Shown piece by piece: positions 1-5,259 of a stretch of DNA of 5,259 nt (position 1 is its first letter; every line of letters begins with the position of its first letter). The stretch lies in the NCBI GenBank assembly GCA_018609825.1, contig JAHEOA010000187.1:1-5259 (forward strand). The letters run 5' to 3'. A program made the translations under genes and the position numbers. The notes below the pieces were generated by a model, which saw only the letters and a program-made list of their open reading frames with translations, was not told where the DNA came from and did not search any database. Origin of the DNA: Candidatus Bipolaricaulota bacterium (GTDB lineage Bacteria > Bipolaricaulota > Bipolaricaulia > RBG-16-55-9).

Positions 1-1595
1 ACGCCGAACTTGCCGTCCTCCCCGGGTTCGCCCAGATCCTCCGCACGCTTGAACAGAAAGTCCTCGATCTGCGCGGGATCGTGGTCGGGAAACGCGGACT
101 TGACGAGCGCCGCGGCGCCCGCGACGTGCGGGCTGGAGGCCGACGTGCCGAAGAACGGGCGAAACGTGCGATTGCTCACGCCGTCAGGCGCGACGATCTC
201 CGGCTTGATGCGCCCGTCCGGCGTCGGGCCGCGTGAACTGAACGCTTCCAGTTCGTTCTCCAGGTCGGTCGCCCCGACGCTGACGACGTGCGGCGACATC
301 TCCGGCTCCGTCAGACCGGCACTTCCGGCGGGGACGACGTGTTCGGGGCGTTGGCTGAGCAAAAGCAGGCTGAACGCGTTCTCGCCGGGCTCGACGCCGT
401 CGATCTTGAGTTGATACGTCCCGTTCTCCGGCGCCTCCACGCTGATCAGCTCCAGGGGCCAGTCGTTCGACGGGCCGGCCCGGAAGCTGCGATCAATCTC
501 CTCGCCGTCCTTGCTGAGCACGATGTCGTAGTCATGGGACGCCCCGCTGCAGGCATCGTCCCACCACAGCAGCGCGACGATGCCGTCGCCTTCCTCTATG
601 CCGCGCAGCGTCTGACTTTCGTCGTCCTCGCTGAAGCTCGTCAAGCCGTCGTCGTCGGGATCGCTGAACGATCCGGCCCAATGGGACCGGCCGTCGTTGC
701 CCGCCGAGGAGGCCCAGAGGATCCCGCTTTCGCGAGCCCGTTGGAAGATCGAATCGAGGATGCCTTCGCCTTCATAGGGACAGGAGGTCGTCAAAAACCC
801 GAACGAGGTATTGATGACGTCGACGCCGGCCTCGATCATCCAGTTGATGGCGGCCTCCATCTCGACGCCGGTGTTGAAGTTGGCGAGGAACAGCTCGGCG
901 CCCGGCGCGATGTCATGGACGATCTCCGCCACGGCGCGCCCGTGGACCTGGCCCGACTCGCTGCAGTCGGCGCACTCGATGTCCCCATCTGAGCGGAAAG
1001 AACGTACCGTGACGCGCTCTTGCGGCGGCAGTTCGCCCCCGAGCAGTCCCTTGTAGCCGGCGAAACCGGCGTCCAGGATGCCGACCTGGACCCCGTTGCC
1101 GTCGATGCCGGCCTCGTGCCAAGCTTTCGCTTGCGAAATGTCGGCGCCCTCGCTGACGATCGTGCCCTGGCGCAGCATCGGCCGCACCGGCGCCCGGACG
1201 CGCTGGACATCGGGGCGCTGCGCGATCTCGTCCATCGTCTGTCGCGATGGGAATCCGGCCTGCACCTTGGTCCCGACGGTCAGTTGCACTCGTCCGCCGG
1301 ATCGCTCGATCGCTGAACGGAGGTCGCCAACTTGACTCGCCCTTGTGGCCTCGACGATCACGCGAATTCGTCCGGATGACCCGTCGGTTGCGAACGGCCA
1401 CCGCGCGTCGCGAGCCGACGGACGAGCGTCGGCGGTTGCGCTGTGCAGGATCTCGTTGAGCGCGCCGTCGAGCTTGGAGGCGGATGCCGCCGATGGGGTG
1501 AGTCGATCGGCGTGCGCGATGAGTCCGCTTGCCAGCAAGGCTAGCAGTACGACGCCGCTGGCGAGTGCGATGGAGCGTGCGGACGGTCGGATCAT
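1..1595 (-). CDS. Secreted subtilisin-like (S8 family) serine protease, C-terminus cut by the window edge
   Basis: The minus strand reads open from an ATG at 1595 to the left edge, giving 531 visible residues and no stop. Residues 1-29 look like a Sec signal peptide: Arg3 and Arg7, a hydrophobic core at 9-27, then AHA before Asp30. Residues 30 to about 150 resemble a propeptide. The catalytic domain follows in S8 order: Asp175 in GILDAGF, His218 in VHGRAVAEIV, oxyanion Asn300 in SSAGNDG, and Ser485 in GTSASSPHVAG. All four expected residues are present, so an active exported endopeptidase is inferred. About 110 residues (311-425) are inserted between Asn300 and the SVGATD strand at 439; the insert has an acidic DPDDDG stretch and a WWDD motif at 344-347. 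AGGAGGT at 1602-1608, six bases upstream, supports this start. The gene diverges from the zinc-finger protein gene. The family call is secure; substrate and any C-terminal domains are unknown. Confidence 0.93.
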   Translation of the reverse strand, partial: MIRPSARSIALASGVVLLALLASGLIAHADRLTPSAASASKLDGALNEILHSATADARPSARDARWPFATDGSSGRIRVIVEATRASQVGDLRSAIERSGGRVQLTVGTKVQAGFPSRQTMDEIAQRPDVQRVRAPVRPMLRQGTIVSEGADISQAKAWHEAGIDGNGVQVGILDAGFAGYKGLLGGELPPQERVTVRSFRSDGDIECADCSESGQVHGRAVAEIVHDIAPGAELFLANFNTGVEMEAAINWMIEAGVDVINTSFGFLTTSCPYEGEGILDSIFQRARESGILWASSAGNDGRSHWAGSFSDPDDDGLTSFSEDDESQTLRGIEEGDGIVALLWWDDACSGASHDYDIVLSKDGEEIDRSFRAGPSNDWPLELISVEAPENGTYQLKIDGVEPGENAFSLLLLSQRPEHVVPAGSAGLTEPEMSPHVVSVGATDLENELEAFSSRGPTPDGRIKPEIVAPDGVSNRTFRPFFGTSASSPHVAGAAALVKSAFPDHDPAQIEDFLFKRAEDLGEPGEDGKFG

Positions 1596-1601
1596 GACTC
1601 G

Positions 1602-1608
1602 ACCTCCT
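1602..1608 (-). promoter_or_regulatory. Ribosome binding site of the subtilisin-like protease gene
   Basis: On the minus strand AGGAGGT lies six bases before the ATG at 1595. This is a near-perfect Shine-Dalgarno match, and it fixes the start at the methionine that opens the signal peptide. Confidence 0.8.
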
Positions 1609-1630
1609 CGTCGGGTTTTGAACGACGGCG

Positions 1631-1659
1631 ATCATACCAACACTCGGCAAGGACAGCAA
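1631..1659 (-). promoter_or_regulatory. Candidate sigma-70 promoter for the protease gene
   Basis: Reading the minus strand, TTGCTG (1654-1659) is separated by 17 bases from TATGAT (1631-1636). TATGAT is a 5 of 6 match to the -10 consensus and is preceded by TGG, an extended -10. Transcription would begin near 1624 and leave a leader of about 29 bases containing the AGGAGGT ribosome site. The -35 match is limited to its TTG. This is the best housekeeping-type promoter match I found in the window, but it is inferred from sequence alone. Confidence 0.55.
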
Positions 1660-1695
1660 CACATGCCGCTGCCCCGTCAGACCAACCGGCTCCCG

Positions 1696-1704
1696 TGCTA
1701 GGAT
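1696..1704 (+). promoter_or_regulatory. Candidate extended -10 promoter for the zinc-finger membrane protein gene
   Basis: TGCTAGGAT fits TGn plus a -10 hexamer (TAGGAT, 1699-1704). No good -35 hexamer lies 16-18 bases upstream, so it would depend on the extended -10. A transcript starting near 1711 would carry only a short leader before AAGGGG and the GTG at 1726. It lies about 40 bases from the divergent protease promoter, so the two could interfere with each other or share a regulator. Confidence 0.35.
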
Positions 1705-1725
1705 GGATGCATCTAAGGGGTCATC

Positions 1726-2244
1726 GTGACAGAGCACCAACGACACGACGCATGGAACCGCTTTATCCGGGACTTGGAATCGTCGCGGCTTGACCAGGCA
1801 TATCAGCATCATCCTGATCGAGCTCGGCTGCGCCGTTATATCAAGGGCGGAGCCTCCGATGCGGCCGACGCCGCGGACTTCGCGCCAACTCCGGATGGCG
1901 ACCTGAAATCGTGGCTCGAGGGCACGTCCGGTTGGTCCGCGCCGGCCATATCGCTTCACGTGTTGACGTGCAGCATCTGCCGCCGACGGATCGAGCTCAT
2001 CCGCGAGGAGCAACTCACCCCGGCCGAGGACCCATCGCCCACGCCATGGTGGCAGGTCGCGCTGGATAAGCTCGGCGGCGTGGTCACCTCGCCTCGCGTT
2101 CGCTGGGCCGCGACCGCTTGCGCGATCGGGATATTCCTGATCTCGCTCACCTTGAGCCTGTTACCGAGTAACCTTCCCGGAGGCGACGATCCGCCGCCGC
2201 TCCCGGTCGAACGGCACGAGCCCCGAGGGGGCGGCATAGGGTGA
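1726..2244 (+). CDS. Small single-pass membrane protein with an anti-sigma-type zinc-finger motif
   Basis: The 172-residue protein starts at GTG 1726, with AAGGGG at 1715-1720 as the ribosome site; no other start fits that site in frame. The N-terminal 70 residues are polar and charged. His78, Cys82 and Cys85 form an H-x3-C-x2-C motif (HVLTCSIC), the spacing seen in zinc-binding anti-sigma (ZAS) domains, followed by a basic RRRIELIR helix. A hydrophobic segment at about 127-147 is a likely transmembrane helix, and a Pro/Gly-rich tail of about 25 residues follows. The layout suggests a cytoplasmic N-terminus and an outside tail, as in membrane anti-sigma factors. No sigma factor gene lies beside it in the window, so the partner is unknown and the role is inferred from architecture only. 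It could instead be a membrane protein that merely carries a zinc-finger-like fold. The gene is divergent from the protease gene and upstream of proC on the same strand. Confidence 0.75.
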   Translation: MTEHQRHDAWNRFIRDLESSRLDQAYQHHPDRARLRRYIKGGASDAADAADFAPTPDGDLKSWLEGTSGWSAPAISLHVLTCSICRRRIELIREEQLTPAEDPSPTPWWQVALDKLGGVVTSPRVRWAATACAIGIFLISLTLSLLPSNLPGGDDPPPLPVERHEPRGGGIG

Positions 2245-2251
2245 AGCCGCG

Positions 2252-2280
2252 TTGAAGCCCATGCTGTCCCGTGATACCCT
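2252..2280 (+). promoter_or_regulatory. proC: Candidate distal promoter for proC
   Basis: TTGAAG (2252-2257), a 17-base spacer and TACCCT (2275-2280), with TGA just before the -10, form a plausible extended -10 sigma-70 promoter. It begins only 8 bases after the stop of the upstream gene. Use of this promoter would give proC a leader of about 165 bases that includes the UUCG hairpin. A competing -10 lies closer to the gene at 2381-2386. Confidence 0.4.
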
Positions 2281-2336
2281 GCTTCCCATGTCCAGGTGGC
2301 CAGCACGCCTTAGGTTGTTCTATGGGAGCTTCCCGC

Positions 2337-2356
2337 CGTTCCCCTTCGGGGGAACG
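2337..2356 (+). other. Perfect 8-bp stem-loop with a UUCG tetraloop
   Basis: CGTTCCCC (2337-2344) and GGGGAACG (2349-2356) pair without mismatch around a TTCG loop. The closing pair is C-G, giving the hyperstable C(UUCG)G cap in RNA of the plus strand. No run of T follows (CTGTCCTTGCCTG), so it is not a canonical intrinsic terminator. It may end or protect the 3' end of the upstream zinc-finger transcript, or it may be structure in the proC leader. The hairpin is certain from the sequence; its role is not. Confidence 0.75.
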
Positions 2357-2380
2357 CTGTCCTTGCCTGCCTGATTTGCG

Positions 2381-2386
2381 TATCAT
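2381..2386 (+). promoter_or_regulatory. proC: Alternative proximal -10 element for proC
   Basis: TATCAT is a 5 of 6 match to the -10 consensus, 25 bases beyond the UUCG hairpin and 66 bases before the preferred proC start. No recognisable -35 lies 16-18 bases upstream. If it is used, the hairpin falls outside the proC transcript and would belong to the upstream gene. Confidence 0.25.
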
Positions 2387-2438
2387 CGACCATCCGGATC
2401 TCGTGCACAGGACGATCCGAACGTCGCATCGCTTTGTG

Positions 2439-2444
2439 AGGAGG
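2439..2444 (+). promoter_or_regulatory. proC: Ribosome binding site that decides the proC start
   Basis: AGGAGG ends two bases before the ATG at 2447 and eight bases before the ATG at 2453. The usual spacing of about 5-10 bases favours the downstream ATG as the true start. Confidence 0.7.
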
Positions 2445-2452
2445 GAATGCCC

Positions 2453-3277
2453 ATGTTGGAGGAGCAGTCCATCGGCATCGTCGGCCTAGGGAAGATCGGC
2501 GGAGCCCTGGCCAGGGGGCTTGTCCATACCGGGACGGTTCCGGCCGACCGGATTGTCGGCAGCACGCGCCACCCGGAGACGGCCGAGCGTGCCCGTGAGC
2601 GCTATGGGGTCAACGTCAGCACGGACAACGCTGGCGTCGTCCGGGACAAGGACGTCGTCATCCTCGCGCTCAAGCCGCAATCGACACCCGACGTATTGGC
2701 AAGCATTCGCGAACACGTCAGGCCGGACCAGCTTATCATCACGCTGTCGGCGGCCGTGTCGACGGGATTCGTGGAGGATCAACTCGGCCAGACCGGGGAC
2801 CAATTCCGCGTCGTCCGGGCCATGCCGAACACGCCCTGTCTGATCGGCCACGGGATGACGCTGCTGTGCGCGGGTCGCTACGCCGAACCGCGTCATCTCG
2901 ACTTGGCGAAGCAGATCTTCGCCGCCATGGGCCGTGTGGCGGTCACGGACGACGAGTCCCACATGGACGCCGCCACAGGGCTGTCCGGCAGCGGCCCTGC
3001 CTACGGCTACACCATCATCGAGGCCCTCGCCGAGGGGGGCGTCAAGGCGGGGCTGCCGCGCGATCTGGCCACGACGCTGGCGGCCCAGGCGATGCTCGGG
3101 GCTGCGGCCATGGTGCTGGAGACGGGCGAGCACCCGGCCAAGCTGAAGGACAACGTCACCACCCCCGCGGGCACGACGATCGACGGCCTCTTGGCGTTGG
3201 AGGAGGGCGGCATCCGGCTCTCGCTCATCCAGGCAGTGGACCGCGCCGCCGAGCGGGCCAAGGGCCTGTCCAACTGA
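2453..3277 (+). CDS. proC: Pyrroline-5-carboxylate reductase
   Basis: The cytoplasmic enzyme reduces 1-pyrroline-5-carboxylate to L-proline with NAD(P)H, the final step of proline synthesis. The 274 residues match the usual bacterial ProC length. The N-terminus is a Rossmann fold with GLGKIG at 11-16, followed by LALKPQ (71-76) and the conserved VRAMPNTP (121-128). The C-terminal dimerisation and substrate domain carries GLSGSGPAY (176-184) and the ProC signature DNVTTPAGTTI (233-243). All expected motifs are intact. ATG 2453 is chosen because GAGGAGGG (2438-2445) places AGGAGG eight bases before it. The in-frame ATG at 2447 would leave only two bases and adds just Met-Pro. The gene is 208 bases after the zinc-finger gene and 94 bases before the aldo/keto reductase gene, both on the same strand. 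The family call is very secure. Confidence 0.97.
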   Translation: MLEEQSIGIVGLGKIGGALARGLVHTGTVPADRIVGSTRHPETAERARERYGVNVSTDNAGVVRDKDVVILALKPQSTPDVLASIREHVRPDQLIITLSAAVSTGFVEDQLGQTGDQFRVVRAMPNTPCLIGHGMTLLCAGRYAEPRHLDLAKQIFAAMGRVAVTDDESHMDAATGLSGSGPAYGYTIIEALAEGGVKAGLPRDLATTLAAQAMLGAAAMVLETGEHPAKLKDNVTTPAGTTIDGLLALEEGGIRLSLIQAVDRAAERAKGLSN

Positions 3278-3288
3278 ACAGGGTCCGC

Positions 3289-3318
3289 TTGCGATGCGTC
3301 ATAGCGCCGTGATAGGCT
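3289..3318 (+). promoter_or_regulatory. Candidate promoter for the aldo/keto reductase gene
   Basis: TTGCGA (3289-3294), an 18-base spacer and TAGGCT (3313-3318), with TGA immediately before the -10, form a plausible extended -10 promoter in the 94-base gap after proC. It would allow expression independent of proC, although read-through from proC is also possible because no terminator is visible between the two genes. Confidence 0.4.
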
Positions 3319-3356
3319 CGAAGACTCAACTTCAGATCCCGACATCTTGATTCCGG

Positions 3357-3362
3357 AGGAGG
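3357..3362 (+). promoter_or_regulatory. Ribosome binding site of the aldo/keto reductase gene
   Basis: AGGAGG within GGAGGAGG lies nine bases before the ATG at 3372. It confirms that start, which also gives the family's normal N-terminus. Confidence 0.75.
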
Positions 3363-3371
3363 ACCATCCGC

Positions 3372-4379
3372 ATGGACTATCGACCGCTCGGCCGCACCGG
3401 CGCCAAGGTCAGCCCGCTCTGTCTCGGCACGATGCTCTTCGGCGACGACACCAGTGAATCCGAATCCTATGAGATCGTCGATCGCGCGATCGACGCCGGC
3501 ATCAACTTTATCGACACGGCCAACGTCTACGGGCGCGGCACCAGCGAGCGCGTGCTTGGCCAAGCGCTCCAACGCAACGGCAAGCGCGATCGCCTTGTGC
3601 TGGCCACCAAGGCGTTCGGCCGCATGGACGACGACGATCCGAACGCCGCGCGCAGCCATCGGCGCCATCTGATCGAGCAGTGTGAGGCGTCGCTCCAACG
3701 ACTGGGCACGGATTGGATCGACCTGTATCAGATCCATCGCCCCACGTCGGAGATCCCGATCGACGAGACGCTTCGCGCACTCGATGACCTCATCACGAGC
3801 GGCAAGGTGCGCTACGTCGGCACGAGCACGTTCGGGGCCTGGCAGGTCATGGAGTCGCTCTGGGTCGCCAAGGAACTGGGCCTGAATCGCTTTGTGACCG
3901 AGCAACCGCCGTATCATCTGCTGGATCGGCGGGTCGAGCGCGAGCTGGTTCCCATGGCCCAGACCTACGGGATCGGGCTGATTCCTTGGTCTCCCTTGGC
4001 GGGCGGCTTTCTGACGGGAAAGTATCAGCGCGATGGCGAGGTCGCGCCCGAGAGCCGCTTCGGCCAACGGAGCGAGGAACAGCGCGAGCGCCACTTCCGC
4101 GAGGAGACGTTCAACGTCGTGGATCGCGTGCAGGAGCTCGCGGACGAGAAAAACTGCACGCCGACCCAGCTCTCGTTGGCCTGGTGCGCCCGGCAACCGG
4201 GCATCACCAGCCCGATCATCGGGCCAAGGACGCTCGATCACCTGGAGGAGAACCTCGGCGCGCTCGACGTGGCGATCACCGACGAGGATCGCGAGCGCTT
4301 GGACGAGGTCGCCCCACCGGGCCGCGCGATCGTCCCCTACTACGAGGCCGACTTCGGCCCGCACCGGTACCGCTGGTGA
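3372..4379 (+). CDS. NADP-dependent aldo/keto reductase
   Basis: The 335-residue protein matches the aldo/keto reductase (TIM-barrel) superfamily along its full length. These cytoplasmic enzymes reduce aldehydes and ketones with NADPH. The catalytic tetrad is complete: Asp48 and Tyr53 in DTANVYG, Lys80 in LATKAFG, and His122 in YQIHRP. Cofactor-binding segments are visible as SPLAGGFLTGKY (207-218) and GPRTLDHLEENL (284-295), where Arg286 is placed to contact the NADPH 2'-phosphate as in related enzymes. The opening MDYRPLGRTGAKVSPLCLGT is typical of the bacterial oxidoreductase branch close to YajO and Tas-like proteins. AGGAGG (3357-3362) lies nine bases before the ATG. The gene follows proC at 94 bases and converges with the HAD gene, leaving a 7-base gap. 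The substrate cannot be predicted. The family call is secure; the exact subfamily is not. Confidence 0.95.
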   Translation: MDYRPLGRTGAKVSPLCLGTMLFGDDTSESESYEIVDRAIDAGINFIDTANVYGRGTSERVLGQALQRNGKRDRLVLATKAFGRMDDDDPNAARSHRRHLIEQCEASLQRLGTDWIDLYQIHRPTSEIPIDETLRALDDLITSGKVRYVGTSTFGAWQVMESLWVAKELGLNRFVTEQPPYHLLDRRVERELVPMAQTYGIGLIPWSPLAGGFLTGKYQRDGEVAPESRFGQRSEEQRERHFREETFNVVDRVQELADEKNCTPTQLSLAWCARQPGITSPIIGPRTLDHLEENLGALDVAITDEDRERLDEVAPPGRAIVPYYEADFGPHRYRW

Positions 4380-4386
4380 CGCCCGG

Positions 4387-5079
4387 TTAGGGATTCAACA
4401 GCGCGGGCAGTTCGTCCAGGCTCTGGACGCGCTCGCAGTCAGCGTCAGATTGTCGATCATCGCGATCGAGCAGGATCGCGCGCAGGCCGTAAGCCTGGGC
4501 GCCCTGGACGTCCTCCCGAAGTCGATCGCCGACGTGGACGGCCTGCTCGGCCGACACGCTCATGCGCCCGAGCGCGACCTCAAAGATCCGTGCGTCCGGC
4601 TTCTTGTAGCCGACCTCCTCGGAGTAAGTGATGGCGTCGAAGCGTTCCAGCAGGTCCGTGTGGTGGAGTCGTGCCATGACAAGGTGTCGTGCGTTGGCGA
4701 TCGTGCCCACCCGATAGCCGTATGACTGCAGCGCATTCACGGTCGGTATGGCGTCGTCGAAGGCCGCCCACCAATCCGGGCGCTTGAAGCCGGTCATCAG
4801 GTGCTCAGCCAGCGAGCCATCCCTGTCGGATATGCCGAGCCTCTCCAGGATCCACGCGTTCACGTCGCGCCAGAAGACGTCTTCATCGCCATCAAATGCT
4901 TCGGCCTGCTGGGGAAGGTCATCCAACGGCGGGTAGGCGGACTGGACGCGCTCCAGCGAGATCTCGATGTCGGCCTCCGCGCACAGGCTCTGGAAGATCT
5001 GCGGCGGCGTGTGCGTCTGGCGAATCAGCGTGCCGTGGACGTCGAAGAAGGCGACATCCAAGGACGATCGCGCGCTCAC
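4387..5079 (-). CDS. HAD-superfamily hydrolase with altered catalytic motifs
   Basis: The 230-residue protein has the haloacid dehalogenase fold with a helical cap at about residues 20-100. Nucleophile Asp13 lies in FFDVHGTL. Motif III Lys160 is in GYKKPDARIF, and motif IV is VGDRLRED with Asp185 and Asp190. Two usual residues differ. The Asp two places after the nucleophile, the general acid of phosphatases, is His15. The motif II Ser/Thr position appears to be Ala128 in GTIANAR. A non-Asp at the +2 position occurs in dehalogenase-like members (DxYGTL), so a plain phosphatase role is uncertain. The start is GTG 5079, overlapping the TGA of the upstream gene as GTGA. No independent ribosome site is visible, which fits translational coupling. 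The gene is therefore likely co-transcribed with the FAD-subunit gene. Its end converges with the aldo/keto reductase gene. The superfamily is confident; the substrate is unknown. Confidence 0.9.
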   Translation of the reverse strand: MSARSSLDVAFFDVHGTLIRQTHTPPQIFQSLCAEADIEISLERVQSAYPPLDDLPQQAEAFDGDEDVFWRDVNAWILERLGISDRDGSLAEHLMTGFKRPDWWAAFDDAIPTVNALQSYGYRVGTIANARHLVMARLHHTDLLERFDAITYSEEVGYKKPDARIFEVALGRMSVSAEQAVHVGDRLREDVQGAQAYGLRAILLDRDDRQSDADCERVQSLDELPALLNP

Positions 5080-5259
5080 GACGAGGGATGCGACGAGTCG
5101 AGCTCTCGCAGCGCTCGTCTCACCAGATTCTGGGCAAACGGCACCTTGTAGCCGTTGTGCGTAAACGGCGAGGCGTTGGCGACGCTGATCTCGGCCACGC
5201 GGTCCATCAGATCGTCGTCGAGCGCTTGGCCCTGAAGCAACGCTTCGGCGGCATGGACG
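5076..5259 (-). CDS. C-terminal end of a probable FAD-binding subunit of a molybdenum hydroxylase (xanthine/CO dehydrogenase type), partial
   Basis: Only the last 60 residues are visible, running from the right edge to a TGA at 5076-5078. They begin VHAAEALLQGQALDDDL and include SPFTHNGYKVPFAQNLVRRAL. This resembles the C-terminal domain of the medium, FAD-binding subunits of xanthine dehydrogenase and carbon monoxide dehydrogenase, where an AxxxLxGxxL segment precedes an N-x-Y-K/R helix ending in LVxRAL. In that family the subunit passes electrons from the molybdenum subunit and iron-sulfur subunit to an acceptor. The large and small subunit genes would be expected further right on the same strand. 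The stop overlaps the start of the HAD gene by GTGA, so the two are probably in one operon. The call rests on a short stretch and could be another protein with a similar tail. Confidence 0.65.
   Translation of the reverse strand, partial: VHAAEALLQGQALDDDLMDRVAEISVANASPFTHNGYKVPFAQNLVRRALRELDSSHPSS

Larger units (their letters stand above)
1596..1725. other. Divergent intergenic region between the protease and zinc-finger genes
   Basis: These 130 bases hold a promoter candidate on each strand, both ribosome sites, and a weak inverted repeat (CGGCA at 1645-1649, TGCCG at 1664-1668) centred exactly on the protease -35 hexamer. No gene fits here. Confidence 0.6.

Noticed and set aside
288..992. 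Plus-strand open frame opposite the protease gene
   Set aside because: It is antisense to the catalytic domain containing the His, Asn and Ser motifs, has no ribosome site that stands out, and reads as a codon-phase shadow.
913..2013. Long minus-strand open frame spanning the protease start and part of the zinc-finger gene
   Set aside because: It is rich in Arg and Ala, has no family motif, and lies out of frame with the protease gene, which carries all the S8 signatures in the other frame.
2363..2386. TTGCCT paired with TATCAT as a full promoter before proC
   Set aside because: The spacer is only 12 bases, too short for a sigma-70 promoter. Only the TATCAT element is kept, as a weak alternative.
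2271..2489. Possible small gene between the zinc-finger gene and proC
   Set aside because: It runs into proC in another frame, has no good ribosome site, and its peptide shows no motif. The region is better read as leader DNA.
3265..3282. Hairpin CCTGT / ACAGG around the proC stop as a terminator
   Set aside because: The stem is only 5 bp with an 8-base loop and no T-run follows, so it is unlikely to terminate transcription.
3225..4364. Long open frame on the minus strand opposite the aldo/keto reductase gene
   Set aside because: It mirrors a gene with a complete catalytic tetrad, shows no recognisable motif itself, and long antisense frames are expected in GC-rich coding DNA.
4364..4371. 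Palindrome CGGTACCG near the end of the aldo/keto reductase gene
   Set aside because: It is a short palindrome inside coding sequence with no repeat elsewhere in the window, and is expected by chance.

Overview
The window is GC-rich, gene-dense bacterial DNA carrying six protein genes. Two of them are cut by the window edges. I see no rRNA or tRNA gene, IS element, CRISPR array or long repeat. The taxon cannot be fixed from this sequence. High GC, GTG starts, strong AGGAGG-type ribosome sites and an ordinary Sec signal peptide fit many high-GC bacterial phyla.

Layout: (1) Positions 1-1595, minus strand, hold a secreted subtilisin-family (S8) protease. It reads from a signal peptide through Asp, His, Asn and Ser active-site motifs and runs off the left edge. 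(2) Positions 1596-1725 are a divergent promoter region. (3) Positions 1726-2244, plus strand, encode a small single-pass membrane protein with an H-x3-C-x2-C zinc-finger motif of the anti-sigma type. (4) Positions 2245-2452 are a leader or intergenic stretch with a perfect 8-bp hairpin capped by a UUCG tetraloop. (5) proC (pyrroline-5-carboxylate reductase) lies at about 2453-3277, and an aldo/keto reductase follows at 3372-4379, both on the plus strand. (6) A minus-strand pair converges on them: the C-terminal end of a probable FAD-binding subunit of a molybdenum hydroxylase (5076-5259) is coupled by a GTGA overlap to a HAD-family hydrolase (4387-5079). The HAD gene and the aldo/keto reductase gene end only 7 bases apart.

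The content is mostly metabolic: the last step of proline synthesis, a carbonyl reductase, a HAD enzyme and a molybdenum hydroxylase subunit, next to a secreted protease and an anti-sigma-like protein. I find no convincing new multi-gene system. The points most worth a second look are the HAD protein, which lacks two usual catalytic residues; the domain inserted in the protease catalytic region; the orphan zinc-finger membrane protein with no sigma factor gene beside it in view; and the UUCG hairpin upstream of proC. All assignments come from reading motifs by eye; no database search was run.
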